DNA from: an uncultured Dyadobacter sp.
GTDB taxonomy: Bacteria > Bacteroidota > Bacteroidia > Cytophagales > Spirosomataceae
Length of the DNA: 64,000 nucleotides
Direction: 5' to 3'
Assembly (NCBI RefSeq): GCF_946482605.1
Contig: NZ_CAMLSE010000001.1
Location: 1 to 64,000, forward strand
The position numbers and the translations under genes were made by a program. The notes under the pieces are model-generated. The model made no database searches and was not told the DNA's origin. It was given only the letters and a program-made list of their open reading frames with translations. This document shows, piece after piece, positions 1 through 8,636 of this stretch. How positions within the stretch are numbered: position 1 is the first letter of the stretch; every line of letters begins with the position of its first letter.

Positions 1-517
1 CCCATACGTGTGTATGCAGGAAGTTGCTTCCGAGCACGCCTACCCAGCCAAAAAAGATCAGAACCGAAAGGTCACCCAGGCCGACGTAGCCGTAAGGACG
101 CTTACCCGCCGTGTAGGTAATGGCTGCAATAATGCAGGCAATTCCAATCCCCAGAAACACCCAGAAAGTATTTGCAGGTGCGTTTTTCAAAGCGATGGTT
201 AGCAATGTAATGCCTGAAACTAACGCGAGTACAGAAAAAATAATGATCGCACGTAGCATTTTAGCAGCGCTGATCTCGCCTGCATGCACGGCACGCTTCG
301 GTCCCTGACGTAGTTCTGTATCCTTCCCATTCACGGCGTCGCCGTAATCATTAGCGAAGTTGGAAAGGACTTGCAGAATAATGGTCGTCAAGACACTCAA
401 TGCTGCTACCGGCCAGCTGAATTGCCCAGAAGCTGCTGCCAGAAAGCAGCCCATTAAGATACAGGAAAGTGCAAGAGGTAATGTACGAGGGCGTGCGGCT
501 TCAATCCAGGGGTTCAT
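1..517 (-). CDS. menA: 1,4-dihydroxy-2-naphthoate prenyltransferase MenA, C-terminus outside window
   Basis: A UbiA-family membrane enzyme that attaches the polyprenyl tail to 1,4-dihydroxy-2-naphthoate in menaquinone synthesis. The frame is open to the window edge, so 172 codons are visible from an ATG at 517. The N-terminus begins MNPWIEAARPRTLPLA, typical of MenA. Residues 53-65 carry the polyprenyl-diphosphate/Mg-binding motif NFANDYGDAVNGK, followed by the MenA-type stretch RQGPKRAV. Hydrophobic helices flank the motif. It lies 25 bases downstream of a DUF5618 gene on the same strand. The family call rests on these motifs; the second aspartate motif lies outside the window. Confidence 0.9.
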   Translation of the reverse strand, partial: MNPWIEAARPRTLPLALSCILMGCFLAAASGQFSWPVAALSVLTTIILQVLSNFANDYGDAVNGKDTELRQGPKRAVHAGEISAAKMLRAIIIFSVLALVSGITLLTIALKNAPANTFWVFLGIGIACIIAAITYTAGKRPYGYVGLGDLSVLIFFGWVGVLGSNFLHTHVW

Positions 518-542
518 TGTGGTATTGTTAATTCGGGTAATG

Positions 543-926
543 TCAAGCTGCGGCTTTCTGCTCGGCCCAATTTATGATTTTTTCGGCGATGTTAAGGCCT
601 CCACTTGAAACGGAGACAAGACGGTTTCCATCGTAGCTCATCGCAAGATGAAGAGTATTGTAAGCTTCTATGAATAATGTGAGCATCTTTTTGTCTACCG
701 CGGATAATTCTTCTCTATACCAATCGACGCTTTTTCTACCTTTTTTCTTATCTCCAAAAACAACATCTAATGCTTCCAGAACGCCGATATAGGCGGTATG
801 TCCGGCTATTTTTACATACTTTTTGTCTTTGTACAACTCATCTTCTTTGATTGCCTTTTCGCGAAGAATTTGTTTTGCATTTGCCAGGTAGCGACGTGCT
901 TCTACAATAGAGCTAATGGTTTTCAT
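543..926 (-). CDS. DUF5618 family protein
   Basis: A 127-residue soluble protein predicted to be almost wholly helical and lysine-rich. It opens with a repeat-like helix (VEARRYLANAKQILREKA), has a central stretch YVKIAGHTAYIGVLEALD and ends INWAEQKAAA. I recognise this pattern as the Bacteroidota family DUF5618, probably a HEPN-like or four-helix bundle fold; no function is known. The ATG at 926 has no competing start. It sits between the glutathione peroxidase terminator and menA. The gap to menA is short enough for co-transcription, but nothing else ties it to quinone synthesis. Confidence 0.7.
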   Translation of the reverse strand: MKTISSIVEARRYLANAKQILREKAIKEDELYKDKKYVKIAGHTAYIGVLEALDVVFGDKKKGRKSVDWYREELSAVDKKMLTLFIEAYNTLHLAMSYDGNRLVSVSSGGLNIAEKIINWAEQKAAA

Positions 927-949
927 AGTTGCGTATAGTTAATTATTAC

Positions 950-997
950 AAAAATTGTCGGAAGAGCCTTTGAATGAACCAAGGGCTGCTTCCGACA
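950..997 (-). terminator. Rho-independent terminator after the glutathione peroxidase gene
   Basis: Arms TGTCGGAAG (956-964) and CTTCCGACA (989-997) pair perfectly. The stem is extended by AGCC/GGCT, and on the reverse strand it is followed by an AATTTTTG tract. It lies directly after the stop of the peroxidase gene on the reverse strand. Confidence 0.7.
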
Positions 998-1007
998 GTG
1001 GATTTAC

Positions 1008-1592
1008 TTAGATTCCAACAGCCTTGGTAAACTCGGCATCAGTTGGCAATACCTTGGATGCAAAGAAATTGGTCAGTTCGCCTTTTTCATTGATGACGTA
1101 TTTGCAGAAATTCCAGGTAGGAACTTTGTCGTTCCAGCCATTCAGATCTTTGTCACTGAGCCATTTGTAAATCGGAGACTGGTCATCGCCCAATACCGAC
1201 ACTTTTTCGAACATCGGGAAGGTTACACCGTAGGTTGCCGAGCAGAATGTCGCGATTTCTTCGCTGGTACCTGGCTCCTGTCCCCCGAAATTGTTAGCTG
1301 GAAAACCCAGCACGACTACCTTGTCACCGTGGTCTTTGTAGAACTTTTCCCAGTCGGCATACTGCTTGGTGTAGCCGCATTTGGAGGCGACGTTCAGGAT
1401 CACGACTTTTTTGCCTTTGTATTTGGCGAGGTCTACTGTTTTACCACCTACCAGCGATTTTACTTTGAAATCGTACAGCGTTTGTTTCGCAACAGGGGCA
1501 TTCTCGGGTCTGCTGGCCATTTCAGATTTGTCGGCAAACAGCCCTGTAATCAAGGATGTAATCATAATGAAAAGTGTCTTAAGGAAACTCAT
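1008..1592 (-). CDS. Glutathione peroxidase family protein (cysteine type), exported or anchored
   Basis: A 194-residue thioredoxin-fold peroxidase that reduces hydroperoxides, in bacteria usually with thioredoxin as donor. The catalytic tetrad is visible: Cys72 in NVASKCGYT (Cys in place of selenocysteine), Gln105 in NNFGGQEPG, and Trp160-Asn161 in TWNF. The family signature LGFPANNFGGQEPG is intact. Residues 1-20 form a hydrophobic signal or anchor segment, so it probably acts in the periplasm or at the inner membrane, which is less common than cytosolic BsaA/BtuE forms. The start is an ATG at 1592. It is monocistronic, with its own terminator. Confidence 0.9.
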   Translation of the reverse strand: MSFLKTLFIMITSLITGLFADKSEMASRPENAPVAKQTLYDFKVKSLVGGKTVDLAKYKGKKVVILNVASKCGYTKQYADWEKFYKDHGDKVVVLGFPANNFGGQEPGTSEEIATFCSATYGVTFPMFEKVSVLGDDQSPIYKWLSDKDLNGWNDKVPTWNFCKYVINEKGELTNFFASKVLPTDAEFTKAVGI

Positions 1593-1704
1593 GGTCGGTT
1601 TTGGTTATGGTTAGTACATATAGTTAATAATTGAAATGCATGCACGGATTGGATTTTACCATATCCAAAACACTATACGGATAGGTTTTGAGAACAGTTG
1701 CGTC

Positions 1705-3483
1705 TCACATTCTCTCGGGGACATCTATGCCCAATAACCCCAAAGCTTTACGAATTGTTTCAGCAACTGCACCCGACAGTGCGACTCTGAGGCGAACCGC
1801 CACGGGATCGGGGTCGGAGAAGATCGAAACTTCTGCGTAAAACTGATTATACACCTTCGCAAGGTCGAATGCATATTGTGAAATCAGCGACGGAGCAAAC
1901 TCATTTGCGGCCGCTACTACCTTCACAGGATATTGCGACAATGCAAACACCAGCTCCCGCTCCGCCTGATGCATTTGATAGCTATCTGCGGGAACTTCTG
2001 GGGCGATAGCGGCCTGCTCGGCCTTGCGTATGATCGACCGGACGCGTGCATAAGTGTATTGAATGAACGGACCTGTATGCCCCTGAAAGTCAATGGACTC
2101 TTCGGGGTTGAAGAGCATGCGTTTCTTAGGATCCACTTTGAGGAGGAAGTATTTCAATGCGCCCAATGCAAGCTGGTTGTAGAGCTGCCTGGCTTCTTCG
2201 CTGTTGAAATCGTCGATTTTTCCTAACTCCTGGGTGCGATCCGAAGCGGTTTGCACCATTTGAGCAACGAGGTCGTCGGCGTCTACGACGGTACCTTCAC
2301 GGGATTTCATCTTGCCGGAGGGCAGGTCCACCATGCCGTAGCTGATGTGATAGCAACCGTCCGCATAAGTCCTGCCCAGACGTTTCAGAATGGCAAAGAG
2401 CACTTTGAAGTGGTAATCCTGCTCATTACCTACTACCCAAAGGTAGCGGTCATTGCCAAAATCACTGTTTTTTAGTTCTGTTGTGCCCAGATCCTGCGTG
2501 ATGTACACGGATGTGCCATCACCTCTGAGCACGAGTTTCTCGTCCAGTCCTTCCTCCGCCAGATCGATCCATACCGAACCGTCCGCTTTTTTGAAGAATA
2601 CACCTTTCTGAAGACCTTCCTCGATAATGTCCTTGCCCAGCAGGTAGGTGTCGGACTCATAGTAGGTCTTGTCGAAGCCAACGCCGATCTTGGCGTATGT
2701 CTGCGCGAAACCCTCGTAGACCCAGCTGTTCATTTTCTGCCACAGCGCTACCGTTTCAGGATCGTTGTTTTCCCAAAGCAGCAGGAGTTTCTGGGCTTCC
2801 AGTATCCAGGGAGCCTTTTTGGCGGCTTCTTCTTCACTCAGCCCCTGTTCTGTCAATTCTTTGATCTGTTTTTTGTACTCTACATCAAACAGCACGTAAT
2901 ACTTGCCAGCCAGGTGGTCGCCTTTGATGCCGCTGGATTCCGGTGTTTCCCCGTTGCCCAACTCGCGGTAGGCCAGCATCGATTTGCAGATATGGATGCC
3001 CCGGTCATTGACCAGGCACGTTTTGATGACATTGTAGCCGCTCGCTTTCAGTATTTTCGAGAGTGAATCACCCAGGAAATTGTTACGGAGGTGACCCAGG
3101 TGCAATGGCTTGTTGGTATTAGGGGAAGAAAACTCGACCATAACCGACTGTCCGTTGGAAGGCAACGTGCCGAATGCCTCGTCGGATGCGATCTGAGAGA
3201 AGAGGTCCAGCCAAGTGCTGTCTTTAAGGCTGATGTTCAGAAAGCCCTGCACGACATTGAACCCGGACACCACCTGTGAACTTGCTACGAGCTCTTGCCC
3301 GATCAGCTGTCCGATCTCCGCCGGCGCCTTCCTGGTCGCTTTGGTTAAAGGAAATGTAACGAATGTGTAAAATCCCTCAAATTCTTTCTTGGTTGGTTGC
3401 AGGATGATTTCCTGGACGTCCAGTTCGAAATGTTTTTGAACCGCTTTTTGAATATCCTCCTTAAGTATTGCTTCAATTGTCAT
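1705..3483 (-). CDS. argS: Arginine--tRNA ligase
   Basis: A class I aminoacyl-tRNA synthetase of 592 residues that charges tRNA-Arg in the cytosol. The N-terminal Add-1 domain spans about residues 1-110. The HIGH motif appears as HLGH at 128-131 within VEFSSPNTNKPLHLGH, and the KMSKS loop is the ArgS variant KMKSREGT. The C-terminal DALR anticodon-binding domain ends in GLLGIDVPERM. Length is normal for Bacteroidota. The start ATG at 3483 follows a leader of about 107 bases if the -7 box at 3597-3604 is used. Confidence 0.97.
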   Translation of the reverse strand: MTIEAILKEDIQKAVQKHFELDVQEIILQPTKKEFEGFYTFVTFPLTKATRKAPAEIGQLIGQELVASSQVVSGFNVVQGFLNISLKDSTWLDLFSQIASDEAFGTLPSNGQSVMVEFSSPNTNKPLHLGHLRNNFLGDSLSKILKASGYNVIKTCLVNDRGIHICKSMLAYRELGNGETPESSGIKGDHLAGKYYVLFDVEYKKQIKELTEQGLSEEEAAKKAPWILEAQKLLLLWENNDPETVALWQKMNSWVYEGFAQTYAKIGVGFDKTYYESDTYLLGKDIIEEGLQKGVFFKKADGSVWIDLAEEGLDEKLVLRGDGTSVYITQDLGTTELKNSDFGNDRYLWVVGNEQDYHFKVLFAILKRLGRTYADGCYHISYGMVDLPSGKMKSREGTVVDADDLVAQMVQTASDRTQELGKIDDFNSEEARQLYNQLALGALKYFLLKVDPKKRMLFNPEESIDFQGHTGPFIQYTYARVRSIIRKAEQAAIAPEVPADSYQMHQAERELVFALSQYPVKVVAAANEFAPSLISQYAFDLAKVYNQFYAEVSIFSDPDPVAVRLRVALSGAVAETIRKALGLLGIDVPERM

Positions 3484-3596
3484 GAAAAATAGTGTAATCC
3501 GTAGATGGTCCCTGGATTTTACAGATACATCCCGGCATGTTTTTATTTAAGTGAAATTATTTCTAATATTAATAGCAATGTTATCCAGTTTGAATG

Positions 3597-3604
3597 CAAA
3601 ATTA
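3597..3604 (-). promoter_or_regulatory. Possible -7 box for argS
   Basis: The reverse strand reads TAATTTTG, a full match to the Bacteroidota consensus TAnnTTTG. No TTG is seen at the usual -33 spacing, so only half of the promoter is supported. Confidence 0.3.
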
Positions 3605-3646
3605 GGCTAATTATTGAAGAGAGTTACACCCCTGAATGAAGAAGTT

Positions 3647-5206
3647 ATGCATAAGCTTTCTATAAATTTTATCGGGTTGGTATTTATGTTCCTGCTTGCC
3701 GTCTCTCCGTTGTGGGAAGCGGAGGCGCAGTTGCAGCAATCCGACCGTCTGGAGATCCCGACAAGCTCTTCTTCTTCCGAACAATTTGAGGTTTTCAGTC
3801 TGGGTGAGCGTGGTATATTGTCGGTGGTCAGGGGGAGCGAATATTCCAACCGGAATGAGCAATGGCAGTTTGTAAAATACGATACTACTTTGAAAGCGGT
3901 GTGGCGGACGTCCTACAAGCTGGATTTTCGATACATTCCGGTGATGGCCTACAAAGCGGAGGAGAGTGGCTACTGGTTGTTTGCGGAGCCGGATACAGAT
4001 CGATTCCTTTTTATGCAGCTCAATTTCAACGACGGTTCCATCGACACTTACAAGGGGAACCTGCTGTCGGGCGTGGATGTGCAGCACTTCAAGGTAATTG
4101 GCAGCAAGGCATTGGTTTCAGGGTATTACCGTTCCCGGCCGATTGTGATCGTGCATTCATTTTTTGATCACACCACGCGCGTTCTACCCGGCTTGTTTGA
4201 GAAGAACACCGAACTGAACAATGTGGATATCAACGAGATCGACGGATATATCAATGTGATTACTTATGCTTACAGGAAGAAGAATTGTGTTTTTGAAATA
4301 AAAACCTACAATTATGATGGTAAGCTGCTGAAAAAGACTTCGTTAAGCGACCCCAGATACAGCTTCATATCCGGCCAGATCGTGCCGCTCAACCCCGACG
4401 ATTCCTACCTGATCGGTAATTACTCGGTAGGTTGTACACAATACTCACAGGGCTTGTATGTCACGCACATTTCGGATGACACACCCGAGGATCCGCAGTT
4501 TATAGAATTTTCAGAATTGCAGAACTTCTTCAACTATATGAAGCCCAAGCGTCGTCAGCGGGTTTTGGAGAAGATTGGGAAAAGAAAAAGCCTGGGGAAA
4601 GAAAACCGCTTTCGTTACCGGCTGCTCGTACATCAGCTGATCCAGACCGAAAAGGAGATCGTGCTGGTTGCGGAAGTATATTATCCGAACCAACGTTCTA
4701 CCAGTCCGATCATTTCGGGAGGTATTTCGCGACCTTACGTAGCGCGTGCGCTGGAAGGCTACCGCTATACACACGCCATTGTTTGCGGTTTTGATCGCAG
4801 TGGCAAGTTCATCTGGGACAATTGCATCACGATCAAAGACCTGACAAGTTTCGATCTGCAGGAAATGGTGCAGGTTACTCCCGTGGATGATTATTTTGTG
4901 CTCGCCTACCCACAGGAAGGGGATATACACACGGAAGTCATCAGCAGAAATAAAGTTGTGGTGGAGTCGGAGAAATTCAAAATCAACCCGAAATCTGAAA
5001 AAGAGAAGGTGCTGAATAATGAGGACGGATACCTGTCGCCGTGGTATGGACAATACTTCCTCGCTTACGGGATGCAGCGACTGGGCACGTCGTCCGTCGG
5101 GCAGGGGCGTGAGGTTTTCTACGTCAATAAGCTGACCTATAAAACTGACGAAATAGGTAAAATAGAGGCAAAAGAAGAAGCTTCAAGGCCCAGGCAGCAG
5201 CCATAG
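3647..5206 (+). CDS. Secreted hypothetical protein
   Basis: A 519-residue protein from the ATG at 3647; a TTG 33 bases upstream is in frame but would put extra residues before the signal peptide. Residues 1-28 form a Sec signal ending EAEAQ. The mature part is rich in beta-type segments with repeated aromatic patches (YNYDGKLLKKTS, YILAGYG-like segments) and may be a beta-propeller or other all-beta fold, but I recognise no named family. The last 20 residues are charged (KIEAKEEASRPRQQP). It is convergent with pyrR, 10 bases away. Function unknown; probably periplasmic or outer-membrane associated. Confidence 0.8.
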   Translation: MHKLSINFIGLVFMFLLAVSPLWEAEAQLQQSDRLEIPTSSSSSEQFEVFSLGERGILSVVRGSEYSNRNEQWQFVKYDTTLKAVWRTSYKLDFRYIPVMAYKAEESGYWLFAEPDTDRFLFMQLNFNDGSIDTYKGNLLSGVDVQHFKVIGSKALVSGYYRSRPIVIVHSFFDHTTRVLPGLFEKNTELNNVDINEIDGYINVITYAYRKKNCVFEIKTYNYDGKLLKKTSLSDPRYSFISGQIVPLNPDDSYLIGNYSVGCTQYSQGLYVTHISDDTPEDPQFIEFSELQNFFNYMKPKRRQRVLEKIGKRKSLGKENRFRYRLLVHQLIQTEKEIVLVAEVYYPNQRSTSPIISGGISRPYVARALEGYRYTHAIVCGFDRSGKFIWDNCITIKDLTSFDLQEMVQVTPVDDYFVLAYPQEGDIHTEVISRNKVVVESEKFKINPKSEKEKVLNNEDGYLSPWYGQYFLAYGMQRLGTSSVGQGREVFYVNKLTYKTDEIGKIEAKEEASRPRQQP

Positions 5207-5216
5207 GCCCATTCAT

Positions 5217-5759
5217 TTAATCCACCAGCCAGATGTGGTCTGATTCAAAACCCTGTTCGGTCCATTCCACCTGGACGCGCTGGCTTTCGACAGTGCTCAC
5301 TTCCATGCCCACATAATTCGGGTCGATCGGCAGTTCACGATTATAACGGCGATCTATCAATACCAGCAGTTCCACGGTTTTAGGACGTCCGAAGGCGGTC
5401 ATGGCGTCGAGTGCAGCCCGTACCATTCGTCCGCTGGCCAGCACGTCGTCAATCAGGATCACTTTTTTCCCTTCGATCAGGAACGGGACATTCGTTTTGT
5501 TCGGGACCAGGGGCGATTCTCTGCGCCTGAAATCATCGCGGTAAAACGTAGCGTCGAGGTAGCCTGCCATAATGTTCTGACCGGTTTTTTGACGAAGTTC
5601 GGTTACGATACGCTCGGCGAAATGTATTCCCCTGGGCTGCAGGCCCATGACAACCGAATTGGAAAAGTCCTGGTGATTCTCAATCAGTTGCTGACACAAC
5701 CGGCTGATCATAATCTCCAGCAGAGGGCTGCTCAGTATTAATCGTTTTTGGGCTATCAT
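5217..5759 (-). CDS. pyrR: PyrR-type pyr regulator / uracil phosphoribosyltransferase
   Basis: A 180-residue type I phosphoribosyltransferase. The PRPP-binding loop VILIDDVLASGR lies at about residues 100-111, and the PyrR-like features NSVVMGLQPRGIHFAERI and LVLIDRRYNRELPI are present. Known PyrR proteins bind pyr mRNA leaders in response to UMP and some also convert uracil to UMP. The basic patch TFYRDDFRRRE matches the family RNA-binding or dimer surface. pyrB, a likely target, is about 21 kb away in the same window. Whether RNA-binding regulation is kept cannot be read from the sequence. Confidence 0.88.
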   Translation of the reverse strand: MIAQKRLILSSPLLEIMISRLCQQLIENHQDFSNSVVMGLQPRGIHFAERIVTELRQKTGQNIMAGYLDATFYRDDFRRRESPLVPNKTNVPFLIEGKKVILIDDVLASGRMVRAALDAMTAFGRPKTVELLVLIDRRYNRELPIDPNYVGMEVSTVESQRVQVEWTEQGFESDHIWLVD

Positions 5760-5823
5760 GAAATTTCCCTGAATTTTAGCCTAAATTAAAGTGCTCTTAG
5801 ACGAAATTAAAAACTTTTATCCA

Positions 5824-6384
5824 ATGAAATATCTTATTGCCGGACTGGGAAATATCGGTCCGGAGTATGCATTTACCCGACACAATGCCGGATTCATGGT
5901 ACTGGACCGCCTCGCGGCCCAGCATGATTTCAAGTTTTCCTTTGAAAAACTGGCCTTCGTGGCCGAATGGAAATACAAAGGCAGGCACATTTATTTTATT
6001 AAACCAACGACCTATATGAACCTGAGCGGAAAGGCGATCCGCTACTATATGGATCAGTACAAGGTAACTGCGGAAAACACACTGGTTATCGTGGATGAGC
6101 TTCAGTTAGCATACGGCACATTGCGCATTAAGCCCAAAGGGAGCCACGGGGGGCACAATGGGTTAAAAAACATAGAGGAGCTTTTGGGTACCAGCGACTA
6201 TCCCCGGCTGAGGTTTGGGATAGGAAATAATTTTCCAAGGGGAAAGCAAGTAGATTATGTGCTAAAACCTTTTTCCAATGAGGAAATGGCGGAGCTGCCC
6301 ATATTTTTGGACCGTGCTGGTGATATGGTACTTTCGTTTTGTACTTTGGGGATACAATCTGCAATGAATAATTATAACCAATGA
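5824..6384 (+). CDS. pth: Peptidyl-tRNA hydrolase
   Basis: A 186-residue cytosolic enzyme that releases tRNA from prematurely dropped peptidyl-tRNA. The N-terminus MKYLIAGLGNIGPEY carries the family Asn10, followed by catalytic His20 in TRHNAGF and the substrate loop KPTTYMNLSG. The motif KPKGSHGGHNGL is intact. The ATG at 5824 is chosen because the family starts with this strand; an in-frame GTG lies 33 bases upstream. It is divergent from pyrR with about 64 bases between the two starts, so regulatory elements may be shared. Confidence 0.95.
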   Translation: MKYLIAGLGNIGPEYAFTRHNAGFMVLDRLAAQHDFKFSFEKLAFVAEWKYKGRHIYFIKPTTYMNLSGKAIRYYMDQYKVTAENTLVIVDELQLAYGTLRIKPKGSHGGHNGLKNIEELLGTSDYPRLRFGIGNNFPRGKQVDYVLKPFSNEEMAELPIFLDRAGDMVLSFCTLGIQSAMNNYNQ

Positions 6385-6558
6385 TTGTACTTTTTAAAGA
6401 AAATATAAATATTTCAAGAATTGTATTTATTTGGTTTTTGGTGATTTTTTCAAAACTTTCTAAAACTTATTCGCTGATTATTAATATAAAATAGTTTTTA
6501 GTTGCGGGAAATTGCGATTTAATTCCAAATATAATTCCGAAATATAGATTTGATTCAA

Positions 6559-6589
6559 TTTGTAATTTCAAAATTAATCCTGACATTTG
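6559..6589 (+). promoter_or_regulatory. Candidate Bacteroidota promoter for the small exported protein
   Basis: A TTTG at 6559-6562 is followed after 19 bases by GACATTTG (6582-6589), one mismatch from TAnnTTTG. The predicted start of transcription is near 6596, about 30 bases before the ATG at 6626. The surrounding gap (6385-6625) is strongly AT-rich and holds nothing else I can name. Confidence 0.45.
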
Positions 6590-6625
6590 TATCACGATTA
6601 GCCGCGAGAAAAATTGAATAAATCC

Positions 6626-7093
6626 ATGAATACAAACAGAAATACTATTATATTTGTATTCTTAATAGGATTTTTGTTTTTCGCTCTGCCTCAGACCAGT
6701 AACGGAAAAGATGCGGCAGACGATTTGAAAGGCAGGGTGATCCTGGGCGAATCTGAAGAACGGTTTGGTTCGTATATAGGTCAGGTTCTTCCGGATTTTG
6801 TAAAGAAAGAAAATTGGAGTATTATTGATAGTATTGTTGCTTTACACAGCAATGCCCCTTCAGGGATCCGGAAAGTAGATGAAAGCAGATTTGAAGCATT
6901 CATTAGCGCCGCTGAAGAATTGGAAGGAAACCTGGAAACGATCGGAACGGCTGAAGCGTTACAGTGGAGGGAGGATCTGAAAAGAACAACAGCAGCGATC
7001 CGGTTTATGAAGAGATTTGATTTGAACACGCTTGCAGATGACCAGATAGACAATGTGCCTTTGAAAGCACCACGTGAGGAAGTCACTTTGTAG
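6626..7093 (+). CDS. Small exported hypothetical protein
   Basis: A 155-residue protein with an N-terminal signal or anchor (IIFVFLIGFLFFALPQTSNG), then a soluble part predicted to be mainly helical (FEAFISAAEELEGNLETI, WREDLKRTTAAIRFMKRF). I recognise no family. The ATG at 6626 is preferred over a TTG 12 bases upstream. It has its own candidate promoter and a terminator shared with the convergent OmpA-like gene, so it is probably monocistronic. Confidence 0.75.
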   Translation: MNTNRNTIIFVFLIGFLFFALPQTSNGKDAADDLKGRVILGESEERFGSYIGQVLPDFVKKENWSIIDSIVALHSNAPSGIRKVDESRFEAFISAAEELEGNLETIGTAEALQWREDLKRTTAAIRFMKRFDLNTLADDQIDNVPLKAPREEVTL

Positions 7094-7143
7094 CGAAAAG
7101 ATATAAAAGAGAAGAAAAGGTTAAGGGTTTAGGAATAGTCAGT

Positions 7144-7172
7144 ATAAAGCCATCTCCATGAGATGGCTTTAT
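7144..7172. terminator. Bidirectional terminator hairpin
   Basis: A perfect 13-base stem (ATAAAGCCATCTC with GAGATGGCTTTAT) and a CAT loop, followed by a T-rich tract on the + strand. The right arm overlaps the TAA stop of the reverse-strand OmpA-like gene, so the stop codon is part of the stem. Confidence 0.8.
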
Positions 7173-8563
7173 CTTTTTACCGGCTCGGCCCAAACATCGA
7201 CCCTTCTGTTGGATTTTTTAAGAACTTCTGACCGGTTCGCGCGCTTCGGTTGCGCAGAGCCGTATCCTGACCCTTCAATGCGTTCCGCTGAAATGCCTTT
7301 TCCGAGCAGGTATGTTTTGACCGTTTCAACCCGTTTGTTGGACAGGTCGAGGTTTTTCTCAAAATTACCTGCATTGTCGGTGTGCCCCTTTAAAACTACG
7401 CGCAGGTCCTGGCGCTTTTGAAAATAAGAAACAATGCTGTCCAGATCGGCTAATGCGCCATCTTCCAGCACCTCAGTTCCCTGGCTGAAATAAAGTGTCG
7501 AAAGTGGATTACTATGCGTTTCCGCCGAAAGGCTCATCAAAGACTTGATTTCCTCGGAACGGTTGTTGGTCCGTACCGTCATGATCTTGGATTGAAACCC
7601 ATCAGCCTGAGCGGAGATGCGATAAGTTTCGTGGGGAGGTAATTCTACGGTATAAACACCGTCCGTCGTTTTGGTGTGGGCAACCAGCGAGTCATTGGCA
7701 GATTTTCGTACGAGTACTTCCGCATCATTGACCGGCTTCAGATTGCGGCCATCATAAACTTTCCCGGTGACCAGTGCAAGATTTCTGTTGCGGGTTGGCG
7801 CTGGCTCGGGCTCAGGCGCCTTCGGTTCTTCCTTCGGAGCCTCCTGCGCGACGGGTTCTTTAAAACTTTTACTGATGGTCTGGTAACTACGCCGGACAAA
7901 CACGGGGGTCATGACGCGGTCGTACAAGCGAATGAGAGCGATTGTGCCTGCGCTGGCTTCGTGGTTGGCGATCAGGTCATCCTGAAAGAAATTGAGTACC
8001 TGGTCCGCATCGAGCATGCCTTCAGTGCCAGGGTCTTTGAATTCTACCTTAGAAAGGCCGTTGATGTACATCTTGATCACTTTCGTTTCAAAATCGCGCG
8101 AATACACATAATGCACATACTGATTGGCACGCACAGGGGCTTTTTCACCGATGGCAAAGTCGTAGAAGTTGAGCTTGCCATCATAAATGTAGCTGCCGTA
8201 GTCACTTTTCCTGTTTTTAAAATCCAGTACCCTTTTCCAACTATCGAGCTCGTTGAGTTTAAAATAGATCTCAACGGTGAAGGATTTATTCAGAAAACCC
8301 TTTGTTTCAGCATTGTTGAACTGCAAACCACTATTTTTCTCGAAGATGTAAATGGAGCGGGTGAGGTAATCGGAGCCAGGTATTTTCTCTTTAATGATCT
8401 GTCCGGGTTGGCCAAGCACCTTCAATGCAGGCCCTCCGGTTTCAATGGGTGATAAGCCGTTGTTGAAATCGTAGGTCCATTGGCTCTGTGCGTAGGTGTG
8501 TAGCGCAGGAATATGCATCAAAGCGATGATAAGTGACTTCAACGCATTTTTTTTGTTAATCAT
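7169..8563 (-). CDS. Cell-surface protein with LamG-like, carboxypeptidase-regulatory and OmpA domains
   Basis: A 464-residue envelope protein. The Sec signal is residues 1-25 (ending HTYAQ). A concanavalin/LamG-like region spans about 30-225, a Pro/Glu linker 238-257, a CNA-B or carboxypeptidase-regulatory-like domain 262-345, and an OmpA peptidoglycan-binding domain 355-464 with GHTDNAGN at 393-400 and NRRVD at 452-456. The LamG part may bind carbohydrate while OmpA anchors the protein to the wall. The ATG at 8563 is chosen because it starts the signal peptide; the frame continues 138 bases upstream without a better start. It is divergent from the EamA transporter. Confidence 0.9.
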   Translation of the reverse strand: MINKKNALKSLIIALMHIPALHTYAQSQWTYDFNNGLSPIETGGPALKVLGQPGQIIKEKIPGSDYLTRSIYIFEKNSGLQFNNAETKGFLNKSFTVEIYFKLNELDSWKRVLDFKNRKSDYGSYIYDGKLNFYDFAIGEKAPVRANQYVHYVYSRDFETKVIKMYINGLSKVEFKDPGTEGMLDADQVLNFFQDDLIANHEASAGTIALIRLYDRVMTPVFVRRSYQTISKSFKEPVAQEAPKEEPKAPEPEPAPTRNRNLALVTGKVYDGRNLKPVNDAEVLVRKSANDSLVAHTKTTDGVYTVELPPHETYRISAQADGFQSKIMTVRTNNRSEEIKSLMSLSAETHSNPLSTLYFSQGTEVLEDGALADLDSIVSYFQKRQDLRVVLKGHTDNAGNFEKNLDLSNKRVETVKTYLLGKGISAERIEGSGYGSAQPKRANRSEVLKKSNRRVDVWAEPVKR

Positions 8564-8608
8564 ACCCAAAAATATAAAAAGCGGGGGCGGAAGCCGAGGT
8601 ACAACTTG

Positions 8609-8616
8609 TAATTTTG
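8609..8616 (+). promoter_or_regulatory. Possible -7 box for the EamA transporter
   Basis: TAATTTTG matches TAnnTTTG. Transcription would start near 8623, a few bases before the GTG start at 8637. No clear -33 TTG is seen. Confidence 0.35.
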
Positions 8617-8636
8617 GACGATTATTCTTTTTGTGT